Shown: positions 34,642 to 43,641, numbered from the stretch's first letter. The stretch: DNA of 46,272 nucleotides from Phycisphaeraceae bacterium (GCA_029260615.1 JAJDCX010000043.1:1-46272), one strand, 5' to 3'. The notes: generated from the letters alone by a model not told the origin. Made by a program: numbers and translations.

Positions 34642-36885
34642 ATGAAATTCGCGGTCACGATCTTCGCGATCCTAATCGGTCTGGCTGTCATCTTTGGCGT
34701 GATGAGTAACGCCCAGAAGACAAACGCCCCCAAAAACACCCCCGCCGTCGTGGATGCCCAGGCACTGACCGAGGCAACCGACAGCGCCGAACCCGCCGAC
34801 ATGGCTGTCGCTGAGCCCCCCACCCAAGACGACCAGCCCACCACCCAAGCACCTGCCGACAGTGCTGATACCGCACCCGCACCCGCCGCTGCAGACACGC
34901 CCCAGCAGCCGACGATCCCCGGCCTGCACGCGGTCCTTGTTGACCAGGCCAAGCCCGCGGTGATCGGGTTTGAAGACCCAAGGTCTCCCTTCAAGCTCCG
35001 TGTCGAACTCACCCGATTCGGCGCTGCGGTCTACAAAATCACCCTCTCGGATTACCTCAAGGAAGTTCAGGGCCCAGACCACTACGTCGTCCACGACCGC
35101 CTGACTCTGCCGGACTCCGCAGACCCAACCAAGCAGATCCCCTACGAATACGCCTACGCCACCCGGGCCATCACCGTCAACGGCACCACCATCCCACTTA
35201 AGAACAACAAGGCCTGGCTCGCCGATGAGGTGGTCAACACCCGCAAACGTTCCTCGGTCCAATACACCGCAACCATCGCCGACGGCGACGACAAGCCGGT
35301 CCTCAAGATTATCCGCCGATACACGGTCAAGGCCGACAGCTACGACCTTTCACTGGACCAGCAACTGGTCAACCTCACCGACGAGCCGATGACCGTCCGC
35401 TGGGAGCAGAACCTTCAGGGCGATCTGGTCAACGACTCCGGCTACCTCGGCGACCGGCGTCAGTACGTCGCCGGGTACTTCGCCCTCTGGTGGGACAGCC
35501 AGCGCGAACGCATCTACACCAAAGATGCAGACCTCACACGGACCAAATTGGTCAACGCCACGACCCCCAGCGTCTGGCCCGCCCGTGGGATGAACCCACA
35601 GGCAGAACTCGCTTGGATTGCGTCACTGAACCGTTACTTCGCCGTCGTCACCCACGCCGCCATTGATGACAAGGTCACCGTCACCGCCGACATCCCCCCG
35701 CTGCATGCGGTATTCCCCCACATCAACCAGTCGATCCAGTGGGACCGGCGCCTCATCGAGCCTAAAGACGATCAGAAGGTCGTGGTCATCACCGCGTCGA
35801 CCGACACGCTGGAGATAAAGCCCGACAGTCAGTTGGACCTGGACCTGGGCATCTTCGCGGGGCCTCGCAAGCCCGAGCTTTTTGACACCGTCCCCTACTC
35901 GACCCTGCACCTGGACCAGACCATCGTCTACAGCCTCGGCGGCGCGTGTTCCTTCTGCACGTTCCAATGGCTCGCCCACGGCCTGCTCTGGCTGCTCAAA
36001 TTTTTCGAGGGCCAGGTATTGGTCCTGGGCGGCATCGGCATCGGGGTCCACGACTGGGGACTCTCCATCATCCTCCTGGTCCTGGTCGTCCGCCTGATCC
36101 TCCACCCGATCACCAAGCGCGCCCAGATCAACATGATGAAGATGGGCAAGATGATGCAGGCCATCGCCCCGGACGTCGAGAAACTCAAGAAGAAATACAA
36201 GGACGACCAGCAGAAAATCAACGCCGAGATGATGAAGCTCTACAAGGAGAAAGGCGTCAACCCCGCCAACGTCCTGGGCTGTCTGCCGATGTTCCTGCAG
36301 ACCCCGATCTGGATCGCACTCTACGCGATGCTCTACTACGCCATCGAGCTCCGCCACCAGCCCGCGTTCTGGGGCTTCTTCCAGTGGGTCTCCGGCGGAT
36401 CATGGCGCTTCCTCGCCGACCTCTCACAGGCCGACAACTTCATCCGCATCTCCGAGACCCCGGTCAAGCTCAACCTGATCTTCATCCATCCCGAGTTCCA
36501 GGCCATCAACATCCTGCCACTGCTGATGGGCGTTGTCTTCTACTTCCAACAGAAAATAACCACCCCACCGCCAGCCAACGAGCAGGCCGCCCAGCAGCAG
36601 AAGATGATGAAGTTCGTCATCTTCCTGTTCCCGATCTTCCTCTACTCCGCACCGTCGGGGCTGACCCTATACATCCTCGCATCCACCGCAGCGGGTGTCA
36701 TCGACAGCACCATCGTCCGACGCCACATCAAGCAGCAGGAAGAGTCAGGCGAACTTTTCAAACCCAATCCTGTCAAGACCGGCGGGTTCCGTGACCGCAT
36801 CGCCAAGGCCGTTGAAGCCAAGCAGCAACAGATAACTCAGAAGCAAAAACAACACAAAGGCGGTAAACCCCGCAAGAAGCGATGA
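34642..36885 (+). CDS. yidC: Membrane protein insertase YidC
   Basis: Inserts proteins into the inner membrane with or without SecYEG. 747 residues, longer than the ~550 of E. coli. An N-terminal membrane segment (about 3-20) is followed by an Ala/Pro/Thr/Asp-rich linker (about 30-95), a large periplasmic beta domain (about 100-430), and the conserved core with five membrane segments (about 440-690), including GLSIILLVLVVRLILHPITKRAQINMMKM and LGCLPMFLQTPIWIALYAML. A coupled basic tail (QKQKQHKGGKPRKKR) may contact the ribosome. The stop overlaps the mnmE start by 4 bp, the common yidC-mnmE pairing. Confidence 0.95.
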   Translation: MKFAVTIFAILIGLAVIFGVMSNAQKTNAPKNTPAVVDAQALTEATDSAEPADMAVAEPPTQDDQPTTQAPADSADTAPAPAAADTPQQPTIPGLHAVLVDQAKPAVIGFEDPRSPFKLRVELTRFGAAVYKITLSDYLKEVQGPDHYVVHDRLTLPDSADPTKQIPYEYAYATRAITVNGTTIPLKNNKAWLADEVVNTRKRSSVQYTATIADGDDKPVLKIIRRYTVKADSYDLSLDQQLVNLTDEPMTVRWEQNLQGDLVNDSGYLGDRRQYVAGYFALWWDSQRERIYTKDADLTRTKLVNATTPSVWPARGMNPQAELAWIASLNRYFAVVTHAAIDDKVTVTADIPPLHAVFPHINQSIQWDRRLIEPKDDQKVVVITASTDTLEIKPDSQLDLDLGIFAGPRKPELFDTVPYSTLHLDQTIVYSLGGACSFCTFQWLAHGLLWLLKFFEGQVLVLGGIGIGVHDWGLSIILLVLVVRLILHPITKRAQINMMKMGKMMQAIAPDVEKLKKKYKDDQQKINAEMMKLYKEKGVNPANVLGCLPMFLQTPIWIALYAMLYYAIELRHQPAFWGFFQWVSGGSWRFLADLSQADNFIRISETPVKLNLIFIHPEFQAINILPLLMGVVFYFQQKITTPPPANEQAAQQQKMMKFVIFLFPIFLYSAPSGLTLYILASTAAGVIDSTIVRRHIKQQEESGELFKPNPVKTGGFRDRIAKAVEAKQQQITQKQKQHKGGKPRKKR

Positions 36886-38261
36886 CCCCCGGGACAGCCC
36901 AGAGCGTTGACACCATCGTCGCGGTCAGTTCGCCGCCGGGTCGATCTCTGCGTGGGCTGATCCGCCTCAGCGGTCAAGACACACGGCGTATCCTCGCGGG
37001 TCTGATCGGCACCCCCGTTAGCGACCTGCCGCCACGCCGACTCGCAACCGTCCGTCTCATCACACCTGACCTGCCCGCCCTGCTAACTCTGTTCGACGCC
37101 CCTGAGAGCTACACCGGGCAAGACGCCGCCGAGCTTCAAGTCCCCGGCAACGCCGCCCTGCTGGACCGCCTGCTGCACCTCGCCACCGACGCCGGAGCAC
37201 GCCTCGCAGAGCCCGGCGAGTTTACGTTCCGTGCATACACCGCGGGCAAGCTCGACCTTACTCAGGCCGAAGGCGTCGCCGCCACCATCCACGCCACAAG
37301 CGACGGCCAACTCAAAGCCGCCCAACACCTATGTAACGGCGAACTGGGCCGCTTCGCCCGTGAACTCGTCGATGATCTGGGTACACGCCTGGCACTGGTC
37401 GAAGCTGGTATCGACTTCACCGACCAGGAAGACGTCGTCCCCATCAGCCCCGGCGACCTGGATACACACCTCTCCCGCATCGAAGCACGACTGACCCAAT
37501 TACTCACCAACAGCCGATCGTGGGGCGAAGTCCAGGCCCTCCCCTGGGTCGTCTTGATGGGCGCTCCAAGTGCTGGGAAAAGCACGCTGTTCAACGCCCT
37601 GCTTAACCGGGATCGCGCCGTGATCGACCCCCTCCCCGGCACCACCCGGGACATCCTCTGCGAGCCCATGACCATCACCGCTAACGATGGGACGCAACAA
37701 GAATTCATGCTCGTCGATATCGCCGGGATCGACGCCCCGACAGCCAGCCCCGCCACACCCCTTGATAAACAAGCCCAAGACGCCGCTCAATACGCCGTCG
37801 CTCGGGCCGACCTGATCGTACTCGTCTTAGACCCCATCACCGATGCGCCCACATCTATCACCCACAAGCCCACGCTGACCGTACACACCAAAGCCGATCT
37901 GTCTCAACCCCCAACACCCAACGCCTGTCACACCATTCAAGTCAGCGCCCTCACCGGTCAAAACCTAGACACGCTCAAAGACACCATCGCTGACCGGCTA
38001 GGCGACCTCCCCGTGAGCATCAGCGCCGACATGCTCGCCCTGCAGCCCCGGCACGAACACGCCCTCCGTTCCGCCTTGACACAACTCACACACGCCCGGG
38101 GCCTCCTCGCAACCCGGCTAACCGCCCGGGCCATCGAGGATGTCGAACTCATCGCCGACCACCTCCGCCAAGCCCTCAACAACCTGGCGCGCCTGGGCGG
38201 TCAACTCACCCCCGACGACGTCATCGGCAAAGTCTTCGCCACCTTCTGCGTAGGGAAGTAA
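36882..38261 (+). CDS. mnmE: tRNA modification GTPase MnmE (TrmE), with atypical G-domain
   Basis: GTPase partner of MnmG in wobble-uridine modification. 459 residues: folate-binding N-domain, helical domain, inserted G domain, and the C-terminal FCVGK with its conserved Cys. The P-loop is GAPSAGKS (227-234) and G2 is PGTTRD, both usable. Several residues seen in E. coli MnmE differ: the K+-coordinating Asn of GxPNAGKS is Ser230, DTAGLR is DIAGID, the segment that carries the catalytic Glu282 (ASDEVERIG in E. coli) is a Pro/Thr/Ala-rich stretch without Glu, and NKAD is TKAD. GTP hydrolysis may be weak or altered. It begins within the yidC stop (ATGA). The heptamer pair follows directly after its stop. 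Confidence 0.93.
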   Translation: MTPGTAQSVDTIVAVSSPPGRSLRGLIRLSGQDTRRILAGLIGTPVSDLPPRRLATVRLITPDLPALLTLFDAPESYTGQDAAELQVPGNAALLDRLLHLATDAGARLAEPGEFTFRAYTAGKLDLTQAEGVAATIHATSDGQLKAAQHLCNGELGRFARELVDDLGTRLALVEAGIDFTDQEDVVPISPGDLDTHLSRIEARLTQLLTNSRSWGEVQALPWVVLMGAPSAGKSTLFNALLNRDRAVIDPLPGTTRDILCEPMTITANDGTQQEFMLVDIAGIDAPTASPATPLDKQAQDAAQYAVARADLIVLVLDPITDAPTSITHKPTLTVHTKADLSQPPTPNACHTIQVSALTGQNLDTLKDTIADRLGDLPVSISADMLALQPRHEHALRSALTQLTHARGLLATRLTARAIEDVELIADHLRQALNNLARLGGQLTPDDVIGKVFATFCVGK

Positions 38262-38357
38262 GGGTTGGGGATTGGGGGTTCGGATTTGGGATTAGAAATA
38301 TGCCCTTCACCTGTCGTTGCCCCCCCAACTCCTAATCCCCAACCCCCAATCCCCAAC
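38257..38357. repeat. Inverted pair of G-rich five-heptamer modules without cargo
   Basis: The left arm starts at the mnmE stop and includes GTTGGGG and ATTGGGG (38264-38277) with degenerate units after; the right arm (38323-38357) is five clean units of CCCCAAY/TCCTAAT type. About 31 bp separate the arms. The right arm ends about 20 bp before the smpB ATG. The arms could fold as a long imperfect hairpin between the two genes. Confidence 0.85.
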
Positions 38358-38378
38358 CCCACTACAATCCTCCCCAGC

Positions 38379-38867
38379 ATGGCCAAGAAGAAGTCCAACC
38401 AGCCCAAGAACCTCAGCCCGCGGATCGCCAACCGCCGGGCGTACCACGACTATCACATCGGTGATAAGTTCGAGGTCGGCATCGTCCTCAAAGGCAGCGA
38501 GGTCAAGTCGATCCGCAACGGCCAGGTCTCACTGGCCGAGGGCTTCGCCATGGTCGAATCAGCCACCCTCGAACTCTGGCTGCACAATGTCGAGATATCC
38601 CCCTACACCCACGCCGGCCCACACCACCAGCACGAACCCAAACGACAACGCAAACTCCTGGCACGCAAGCGAGAGATCCGCGTCATCCACGACAAGATCG
38701 TCGGCAAGGGCGTCACGCTCGTCCCCCTGGCGATGTTCTTCGTCCGCGGCAAAATAAAACTCGAGATCGGCGTGGGCACCGGCAAAAAATCCTTCGACAA
38801 ACGCCAGGACATGAAAAAACGCGACGCCGACCGCGAGATGCGCCGAAGCATGTCAAAACGTATGTGA
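38379..38867 (+). CDS. smpB: SsrA-binding protein SmpB
   Basis: Binds tmRNA and brings it to stalled ribosomes for trans-translation. 162 residues from ATG 38379 (MAKKKSNQPKNLSPRIANRRAYHDYHI). An in-frame upstream extension to 38265 is just the heptamer module translated (Pro/Asn/Gln-rich) and is rejected. Motifs: EVGIVLKGSEVKSIRNGQVSLAEGFA, LWLHNVEISPY and the basic C-terminal tail KKRDADREMRR. No tmRNA gene is in the window. There is no Shine-Dalgarno; the module occupies that region. Confidence 0.95.
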   Translation: MAKKKSNQPKNLSPRIANRRAYHDYHIGDKFEVGIVLKGSEVKSIRNGQVSLAEGFAMVESATLELWLHNVEISPYTHAGPHHQHEPKRQRKLLARKREIRVIHDKIVGKGVTLVPLAMFFVRGKIKLEIGVGTGKKSFDKRQDMKKRDADREMRRSMSKRM

Positions 38868-38945
38868 CCCAACCGCCGAACCGCCTTACACACCCAACCC
38901 ATCGCGATAGCCTGCGACTTAGTAAACCATAAAGACCCGCCCACC

Positions 38946-40118
38946 TTGCTACGCCTGATCATCCTCATCACTTTTATCGAGTCGTTCGTCACCGCAATGG
39001 TTGAGCGGGGTGTGTCGTTTTATGCCGAGCACGAGTTGGGGTTTTCTCAGCCCCAGACCCTCACGCTGGCGTTGCTGTTCGGCGCTGCGTATGTGACCGG
39101 CGCTCTATCCAGCCACCGTGCGGCAGATTTTTTCGGTGAACGGCGGTGGCTGATCCTGTTGATCGTAGCGCACATCGTCCTGCACCTGGGCCTGGCGATG
39201 GACCCAAGCACACCAGCCGTATTTATATTCAATACCCTGCTGGGTGCCTCGTCGGGCTCGAAATGGCCGGTCGTTGAAAGCTACGTCAGCGCCGGACAGA
39301 CCCCACGCAAGGCCGCCGCGTCGGTCGGGCACTTCAACATCGCCTGGTCGTCTTCCGTGGTCCCGGCCGTGGCCCTGGGCGGGCTCCTGATCGAGTCCTG
39401 GTCACCCAGCCTCTTCCTGCTCCCGGCGCTCCTGAACTTGGGCGTGATCGCACTGATCATGCGACTGCCCGCCCGCCCGGTCCACCTGCCATCGGACCAC
39501 CCACTGCAACCCACCGACTGTCAGAAAGTGCGCATCCAGTCGCTGCTGCTATGCAGCCGTTGGCTGATGTTCGCCAGCTTCACGCTTCTTTTCCTGCTCA
39601 CACCCTTGCTCCCCTACATCTTCCGTCGGCTGGGCTTCACCCCCGGACCTGCCACCGCGATGGTCTCGCTGATCGACCTGGCACGGTTCGTCACGTTCGT
39701 CGCCCTGCAGCGCTACGTCGGGTGGCACGGCCGAGCGTCGCTGCTGATCTGGACCGCCGTACTCATGCCCATCGGGTTCCTGCTGATGCTGACCAGTGAC
39801 CACCTGCCACTGATCCTCATAGGTGAAGCCGTGTTTGGTGCCGCCAGCGGATTGACCTACTACGCCGCTCTGTATTACGCGATGGTCATGAAGAACGCTG
39901 CCGTCGAAGCAGGCGGCGCTCACGAGGGCATGATCGGGTCGGGTCTGGTAGTCGGCCCGGCGATGGGGCTGGGCGCGATCTACCTCTCTAGCTCGGCCGG
40001 CGACACCTCCACCACGATGCTCGCCACCGTCGCACCTTTCCTGGTCATCTGTACAGCCTTCGCTCTATGGGCCCTGCGGGGAACCCGAGATGCAGATCAC
40101 TTCCAATTCCCCGATTGA
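38946..40118 (+). CDS. Major facilitator superfamily transporter
   Basis: 390 residues, about 11-12 hydrophobic segments, no soluble domain. MFS features are loose: SSHRAADFFGERRWLIL resembles the G-x-x-x-D-R-x-G-R-R loop, and LLGASSGSKWPVVESYVSAGQTPRKAAASVG follows. The start appears to be TTG at 38946, since no ATG fits the first membrane segment. Substrate unknown. It faces the epimerase gene convergently with only 15 bp between them. Confidence 0.82.
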   Translation: MLRLIILITFIESFVTAMVERGVSFYAEHELGFSQPQTLTLALLFGAAYVTGALSSHRAADFFGERRWLILLIVAHIVLHLGLAMDPSTPAVFIFNTLLGASSGSKWPVVESYVSAGQTPRKAAASVGHFNIAWSSSVVPAVALGGLLIESWSPSLFLLPALLNLGVIALIMRLPARPVHLPSDHPLQPTDCQKVRIQSLLLCSRWLMFASFTLLFLLTPLLPYIFRRLGFTPGPATAMVSLIDLARFVTFVALQRYVGWHGRASLLIWTAVLMPIGFLLMLTSDHLPLILIGEAVFGAASGLTYYAALYYAMVMKNAAVEAGGAHEGMIGSGLVVGPAMGLGAIYLSSSAGDTSTTMLATVAPFLVICTAFALWALRGTRDADHFQFPD

Positions 40119-40133
40119 CGCCATCACAAACCG

Positions 40134-41027
40134 CTACCGCCCCAACGCCGCACGCAACTCCTGCTCCAAACCTGGTTGAATAAACCCGTACCCGCTGTGT
40201 TTAAGCACCCCCGGTTCAACCCGCTGACTCGCAAACAACGCCTCGTCCGCCAGCGCTCCAAACGCCAGCCTTGCCGTGAACCTCGGCACAGCCAGCACCG
40301 CGGGGCGGCGTAGCACTTTGGCCAAAGACCGCGTGAACTGCCTGTTAGTCACCGCCTGCGGCGAAACAAGATTCACCGGCCCCGATACCGCACTATCTGC
40401 AATCAGATGCAACACCGCTGCGACCACATCATCCAACCCGATCCAACTCATCCACTGCCTGCCGCTACCCAACGGCCCACCTAATCCCAACCTAAACGCC
40501 GGCAGCATCTGCTTCAACGCTCCACCGTCACCGCTAACGACCACCCCAAGCCTCGCATGCACCACACGGATACCCGCCTCCACCGCAGGCCGCGCCGCCG
40601 CCTCCCAAGCCTGACATACACCAGCTAAAAAACCTTCGCCACGCCCGCTGGACTCGTCTAACACCTCATCGCCACGGTCCCCGTAATAACCAACAGCCGA
40701 GGCGCTGATAAGTATCGCCGGCTTGTGTTGCAGATTTGCCAGTGTGGCTGCGAGCAGCCGTGTCCCGTCCACCCGGCTGTCACGGATCGCTCGCTTCTTA
40801 TCGTGTGTCCATTTCCCAACGATCGGCTCACCCGCCAAGTGAACCACCGCGTCGAGTCCTTCAAGTGAAGTGCCGTTGAGTTGGCCATGCGGTATCGACC
40901 AGCGTACGTCCGGCGGATGGGCCGACATATATCGGCCAACACAAATCACCTCGTGCCCATCACCGGCCAGCCGCTTGCGTAGAGCCTTCCCGATCAGCCC
41001 CCCCGCACCCGTGATTGCTACCCGCAT
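40134..41027 (-). CDS. NAD(P)-dependent epimerase, TIGR01777 (YfcH/SDR39U1) type
   Basis: 297 residues from ATG 41027 (MRVAITGAGGLIGKALRKRLAGDGHEV). The in-frame start at 41075 would add 16 residues not seen in relatives. Nucleotide-binding GAGGLIG, VHLAGEPIVGKWT, the ISASAVGYYGDRGDEVLDE block with the family's SAxGYYG motif, and a terminal PGLEQELRAAL fit the atypical SDR family TIGR01777, whose substrate is unknown. Its start lies inside the end of the glycosyltransferase gene (68-bp overlap), so the two are translationally linked. Confidence 0.87.
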   Translation of the reverse strand: MRVAITGAGGLIGKALRKRLAGDGHEVICVGRYMSAHPPDVRWSIPHGQLNGTSLEGLDAVVHLAGEPIVGKWTHDKKRAIRDSRVDGTRLLAATLANLQHKPAILISASAVGYYGDRGDEVLDESSGRGEGFLAGVCQAWEAAARPAVEAGIRVVHARLGVVVSGDGGALKQMLPAFRLGLGGPLGSGRQWMSWIGLDDVVAAVLHLIADSAVSGPVNLVSPQAVTNRQFTRSLAKVLRRPAVLAVPRFTARLAFGALADEALFASQRVEPGVLKHSGYGFIQPGLEQELRAALGR

Positions 41028-41796
41028 CGTGGTCCTGCCTATCTGTACGCTTGGAATGAATACACCGACCGTCACGCCACACCGCTAACCGGCACGGCTT
41101 CACACCCAGGTGATACCCGATGATACACGCCTGATTCACCATCGTCGCACACACGATCCCCTGATGAAGCCAACGCCTCGCCGAGGTCTTCACACTCACC
41201 GGTGCCAGCCGTATCCGCCCCAACTTGGCAAGCCGGCGAACCAGTTCGTAGTCTTCCATCGCCGGCAGGTCTGCGTATCCCCCAAGATCACGAAACGTGT
41301 CAGCACGCATAAACAACCCTTGATCGCCATACGGCAGCGACAGCCATCGGCTGCGCAGATTCACGAACCATTCAATCGCCCGCAACGACCGCTTGGGAGC
41401 ATCGATGTGAAGTTCAAACGCCCCCGCCACCACGCCCCGTTGGGCAAGTGTTTCGCGGATGTGCTTTGGATAATCAGCGGGGGGCCATGTGTCGGCGTGC
41501 ATAAACAGCAACCATTCACCGGTCGCCACCGCCGCCCCAGCATTCATCTGCTTACCACGCCCCGGCTCACACGTCACCACCACCGCGCCCATCGACCGCG
41601 CAATCTCCCGCGTATCGTCTTCACTGGACCCGTCGGCAACAATCAACTCCAACGGACAACCTGCGGCGCAGGCTTTAAGTGCCTCAAGGGTTTGGCCGAT
41701 CACCCCCGCCTCATTCAACGTCGGCACAATCACCGAGAGGCTCGGCTCACCCGGCTTTGCCCCCTGATCTGCCTCACGGTGCGTTGTGCACATCAT
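40960..41796 (-). CDS. Glycosyltransferase family 2, TIGR04283 (arsenosugar-type) subfamily
   Basis: 278 residues from ATG 41796; ATG 41793 is equally possible. GT-A fold signatures: SVIVPTLNEAGVIGQTLEAL, ELIVADGSSEDDT, GRGKQMNAGAAVATGEWLLFMHADT and MEDYELVRRL. The phrase GRGKQMNAGA is typical of TIGR04283, a family often found in clusters with arsenosugar genes. The last ~25 residues (out of frame over the epimerase start) look unconserved and very basic. It also overlaps the upstream VTT-DUF547 gene by 23 bp, so all three minus-strand genes are coupled. No ArsM or ArsS gene is in the window, so an arsenosugar role is unproven. Confidence 0.85.
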   Translation of the reverse strand: MMCTTHREADQGAKPGEPSLSVIVPTLNEAGVIGQTLEALKACAAGCPLELIVADGSSEDDTREIARSMGAVVVTCEPGRGKQMNAGAAVATGEWLLFMHADTWPPADYPKHIRETLAQRGVVAGAFELHIDAPKRSLRAIEWFVNLRSRWLSLPYGDQGLFMRADTFRDLGGYADLPAMEDYELVRRLAKLGRIRLAPVSVKTSARRWLHQGIVCATMVNQACIIGYHLGVKPCRLAVWRDGRCIHSKRTDRQDHDAGSNHGCGGADREGSTQAAGR

Positions 41797-43456
41797 TGAG
41801 TTTCCAATCGTAATCCAGCCATCGGACCTCCGGCTCACTTCCCGAATCCATCGCCGTGCGCAGCGCGGGGACGTGGCCTGCGACATAGTCTAACACGCCG
41901 TCCGCCACCGCCTCGAAGTCGCTGCCGTACCATTTATACAGCGCAGTCAGGTAAACCGTATCCCCCGCCTGATCGAAGCGGAACCATCGGGCGTGCCCGT
42001 GGGTGTAGGCCGTCTGATCCGCCAACTGCTCCTCAAGACGCTCGCCCACATACGCCTGGTTACGCAGCTTAGGGCAGCTATACGCCGCACAAACCAACGC
42101 GAAGTGAACCCTCGGCTCCACAAACTTCGGGCGGATCAACTCGTGCTCAATCTGACTAAGACTGTAAACCCCATTCCCGGATGTCCCTCCAGACACCCCC
42201 GCCGCCAGTTCCCAACGCACCGCGTCCCACCGCTTGGCCCCGGGGATGTCCTTGATACTCTCCACCGGGTAGTGGTCCAGAATCAATCGCAACGTGAAAG
42301 CGTTATACCCATTGATAAGGTAAGCCAACTTCTCATCACGCCCAAACCGATCGAACGGCGCATCAGCCAGCGAGACAATGTAGGCGTCCAGCGGTGCCGG
42401 GTCATCGGCCATGGCCTTGTAATCCACCCAGCCATCCGCATCGACGTGCCTGCTTAACAACGCATCGAAAACATGGTGATCGAAGACATCCGCTTCGTCC
42501 CCAGCCGGCTCGTCATACGCCTCCGCCAACGTCACCGCCGGGGGGCCCGCCAGGGAAGCCAGAAAGCCTTGGATGCATTGCGGATTCATCCGGGCATAAG
42601 CCCCGGCACTCAGCACCACCACCGCGATCCCCGCCATCACGATCACGCCCCACTTCCCGGGGCGTTTCTTTTGACCTTGCGCGTCCTTGGTCATATCAGA
42701 CTCCTCAATAAGTTCGGGTGCTTGCGTGTATGACCTGACAGCACGGGCCGACAGGCGTGTGACATAGAGTGTGACGGCAAGGGTCGCCGCCAATCCGATC
42801 CCCAAGAGAACAGCCTTCCCGGTACTCCCCGCCCCGCCGCCCTGCACCGCCCCCGCCGCTTCCCGCCCGGCATACCCCAGGTACACAAACAGGAATGTCC
42901 CCGGCAGCATCGCAACCCAACTCGCCAGCACCGCGGGCCAAAACCGGATCGCCGACAGGCCATAAAGATAATTCTGCACGTTAAACGGGATCACCGGGCT
43001 TAGCCGAAGCAACGCAACGACCTTCCACCCACCCCGGCCCAGCGCACCATCAATCGCATGAAAGACCGGGTACGTCTTCACCATCCCAGCCACACGATCC
43101 CGCGCCAAGTATCTTGCAATCAGAAACGTCAGCGCCGCGCCCATCGTCGAACCCAGCGACACCACCACCGTCCCGATCCATAGCCCAAACACCGCCCCCG
43201 CCACCAGTGTCAACGCCGAGCCTGGGATCATCAGCACCGTCGCCGCGATATAAATCACCACGAACACCGCCGGGCCCCACACCCCCAGGCCCTCCACCCA
43301 ATCCCCCAGCCGCTGACCAACTTCCTGCATCGGCAGCACGCTCATCAATAACAGCAACCCCGCCACGATCGCCAGGAGTGATACCCGCCGTAGCCAGACA
43401 TGCAGACCATGCTCGCCTCGAACGTGATCGTGTGTCGGTGAGATCGTCTGTTGCAT
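41774..43456 (-). CDS. VTT (TVP38/TMEM64)-DUF547 fusion protein
   Basis: 560 residues. Part 1 (about 25-240) is a polytopic VTT/DedA-like domain: IPGSALTLVAGAVFGLWIGT, LLRLSPVIPFNVQNYLYGLS and WVAMLPGTFLFVYLGYAG. Part 2 begins at Met255 with a basic start, one membrane segment (269-287), and a DUF547 domain (about 325-470 and onward; DEKLAYLINGYNAFTLRLILDHYP). DUF547 and VTT proteins are usually separate neighbours; here they share one frame. A GAGGAG lies 6 nt before the internal ATG (42694), so a free DUF547 protein may also be made. First gene of the trio with the glycosyltransferase and epimerase. VTT proteins act as lipid scramblases or exporters; DUF547 function is unknown. Confidence 0.88.
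   Translation of the reverse strand: MQQTISPTHDHVRGEHGLHVWLRRVSLLAIVAGLLLLMSVLPMQEVGQRLGDWVEGLGVWGPAVFVVIYIAATVLMIPGSALTLVAGAVFGLWIGTVVVSLGSTMGAALTFLIARYLARDRVAGMVKTYPVFHAIDGALGRGGWKVVALLRLSPVIPFNVQNYLYGLSAIRFWPAVLASWVAMLPGTFLFVYLGYAGREAAGAVQGGGAGSTGKAVLLGIGLAATLAVTLYVTRLSARAVRSYTQAPELIEESDMTKDAQGQKKRPGKWGVIVMAGIAVVVLSAGAYARMNPQCIQGFLASLAGPPAVTLAEAYDEPAGDEADVFDHHVFDALLSRHVDADGWVDYKAMADDPAPLDAYIVSLADAPFDRFGRDEKLAYLINGYNAFTLRLILDHYPVESIKDIPGAKRWDAVRWELAAGVSGGTSGNGVYSLSQIEHELIRPKFVEPRVHFALVCAAYSCPKLRNQAYVGERLEEQLADQTAYTHGHARWFRFDQAGDTVYLTALYKWYGSDFEAVADGVLDYVAGHVPALRTAMDSGSEPEVRWLDYDWKLNDVHNAP
42701..42706 (-). promoter_or_regulatory. Internal ribosome-binding site before the DUF547 part
   Basis: The minus strand reads GAGGAG, then TCTGAT, then ATG (42694-42692). 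The spacing is ideal, and the following codons MTKDAQGQKKRPGKW resemble an ordinary N-terminus before a membrane anchor. Confidence 0.55.
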
Positions 43457-43641
43457 AAAGTTCCAAACCCCTGCCCCGGATCATTCACGCCCCCGTAAGC
43501 CCTCCCCAGTCTTGCACCTATTTCCCTTAGCTGCCACCCCTATCGACCACCTACGCGGCATGGATACAACCCACCAAGCCTCAAAATTATTCGATCCCCA
43601 ACACCCCTGTTTAACCGCCCCTACAATACCCTCAAACCACC

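Noticed and set aside
33891..35012. A 373-codon minus-strand ORF across the fabF-yidC junction
   Set aside because: It spans parts of two well-identified genes on the opposite strand and has repetitive Ala/Gly/Ser/Trp composition typical of shadows.
38265..38378. N-terminal extension of SmpB
   Set aside because: The in-frame upstream codons merely translate the heptamer repeats into Pro/Asn/Gln; the conserved protein begins at 38379.
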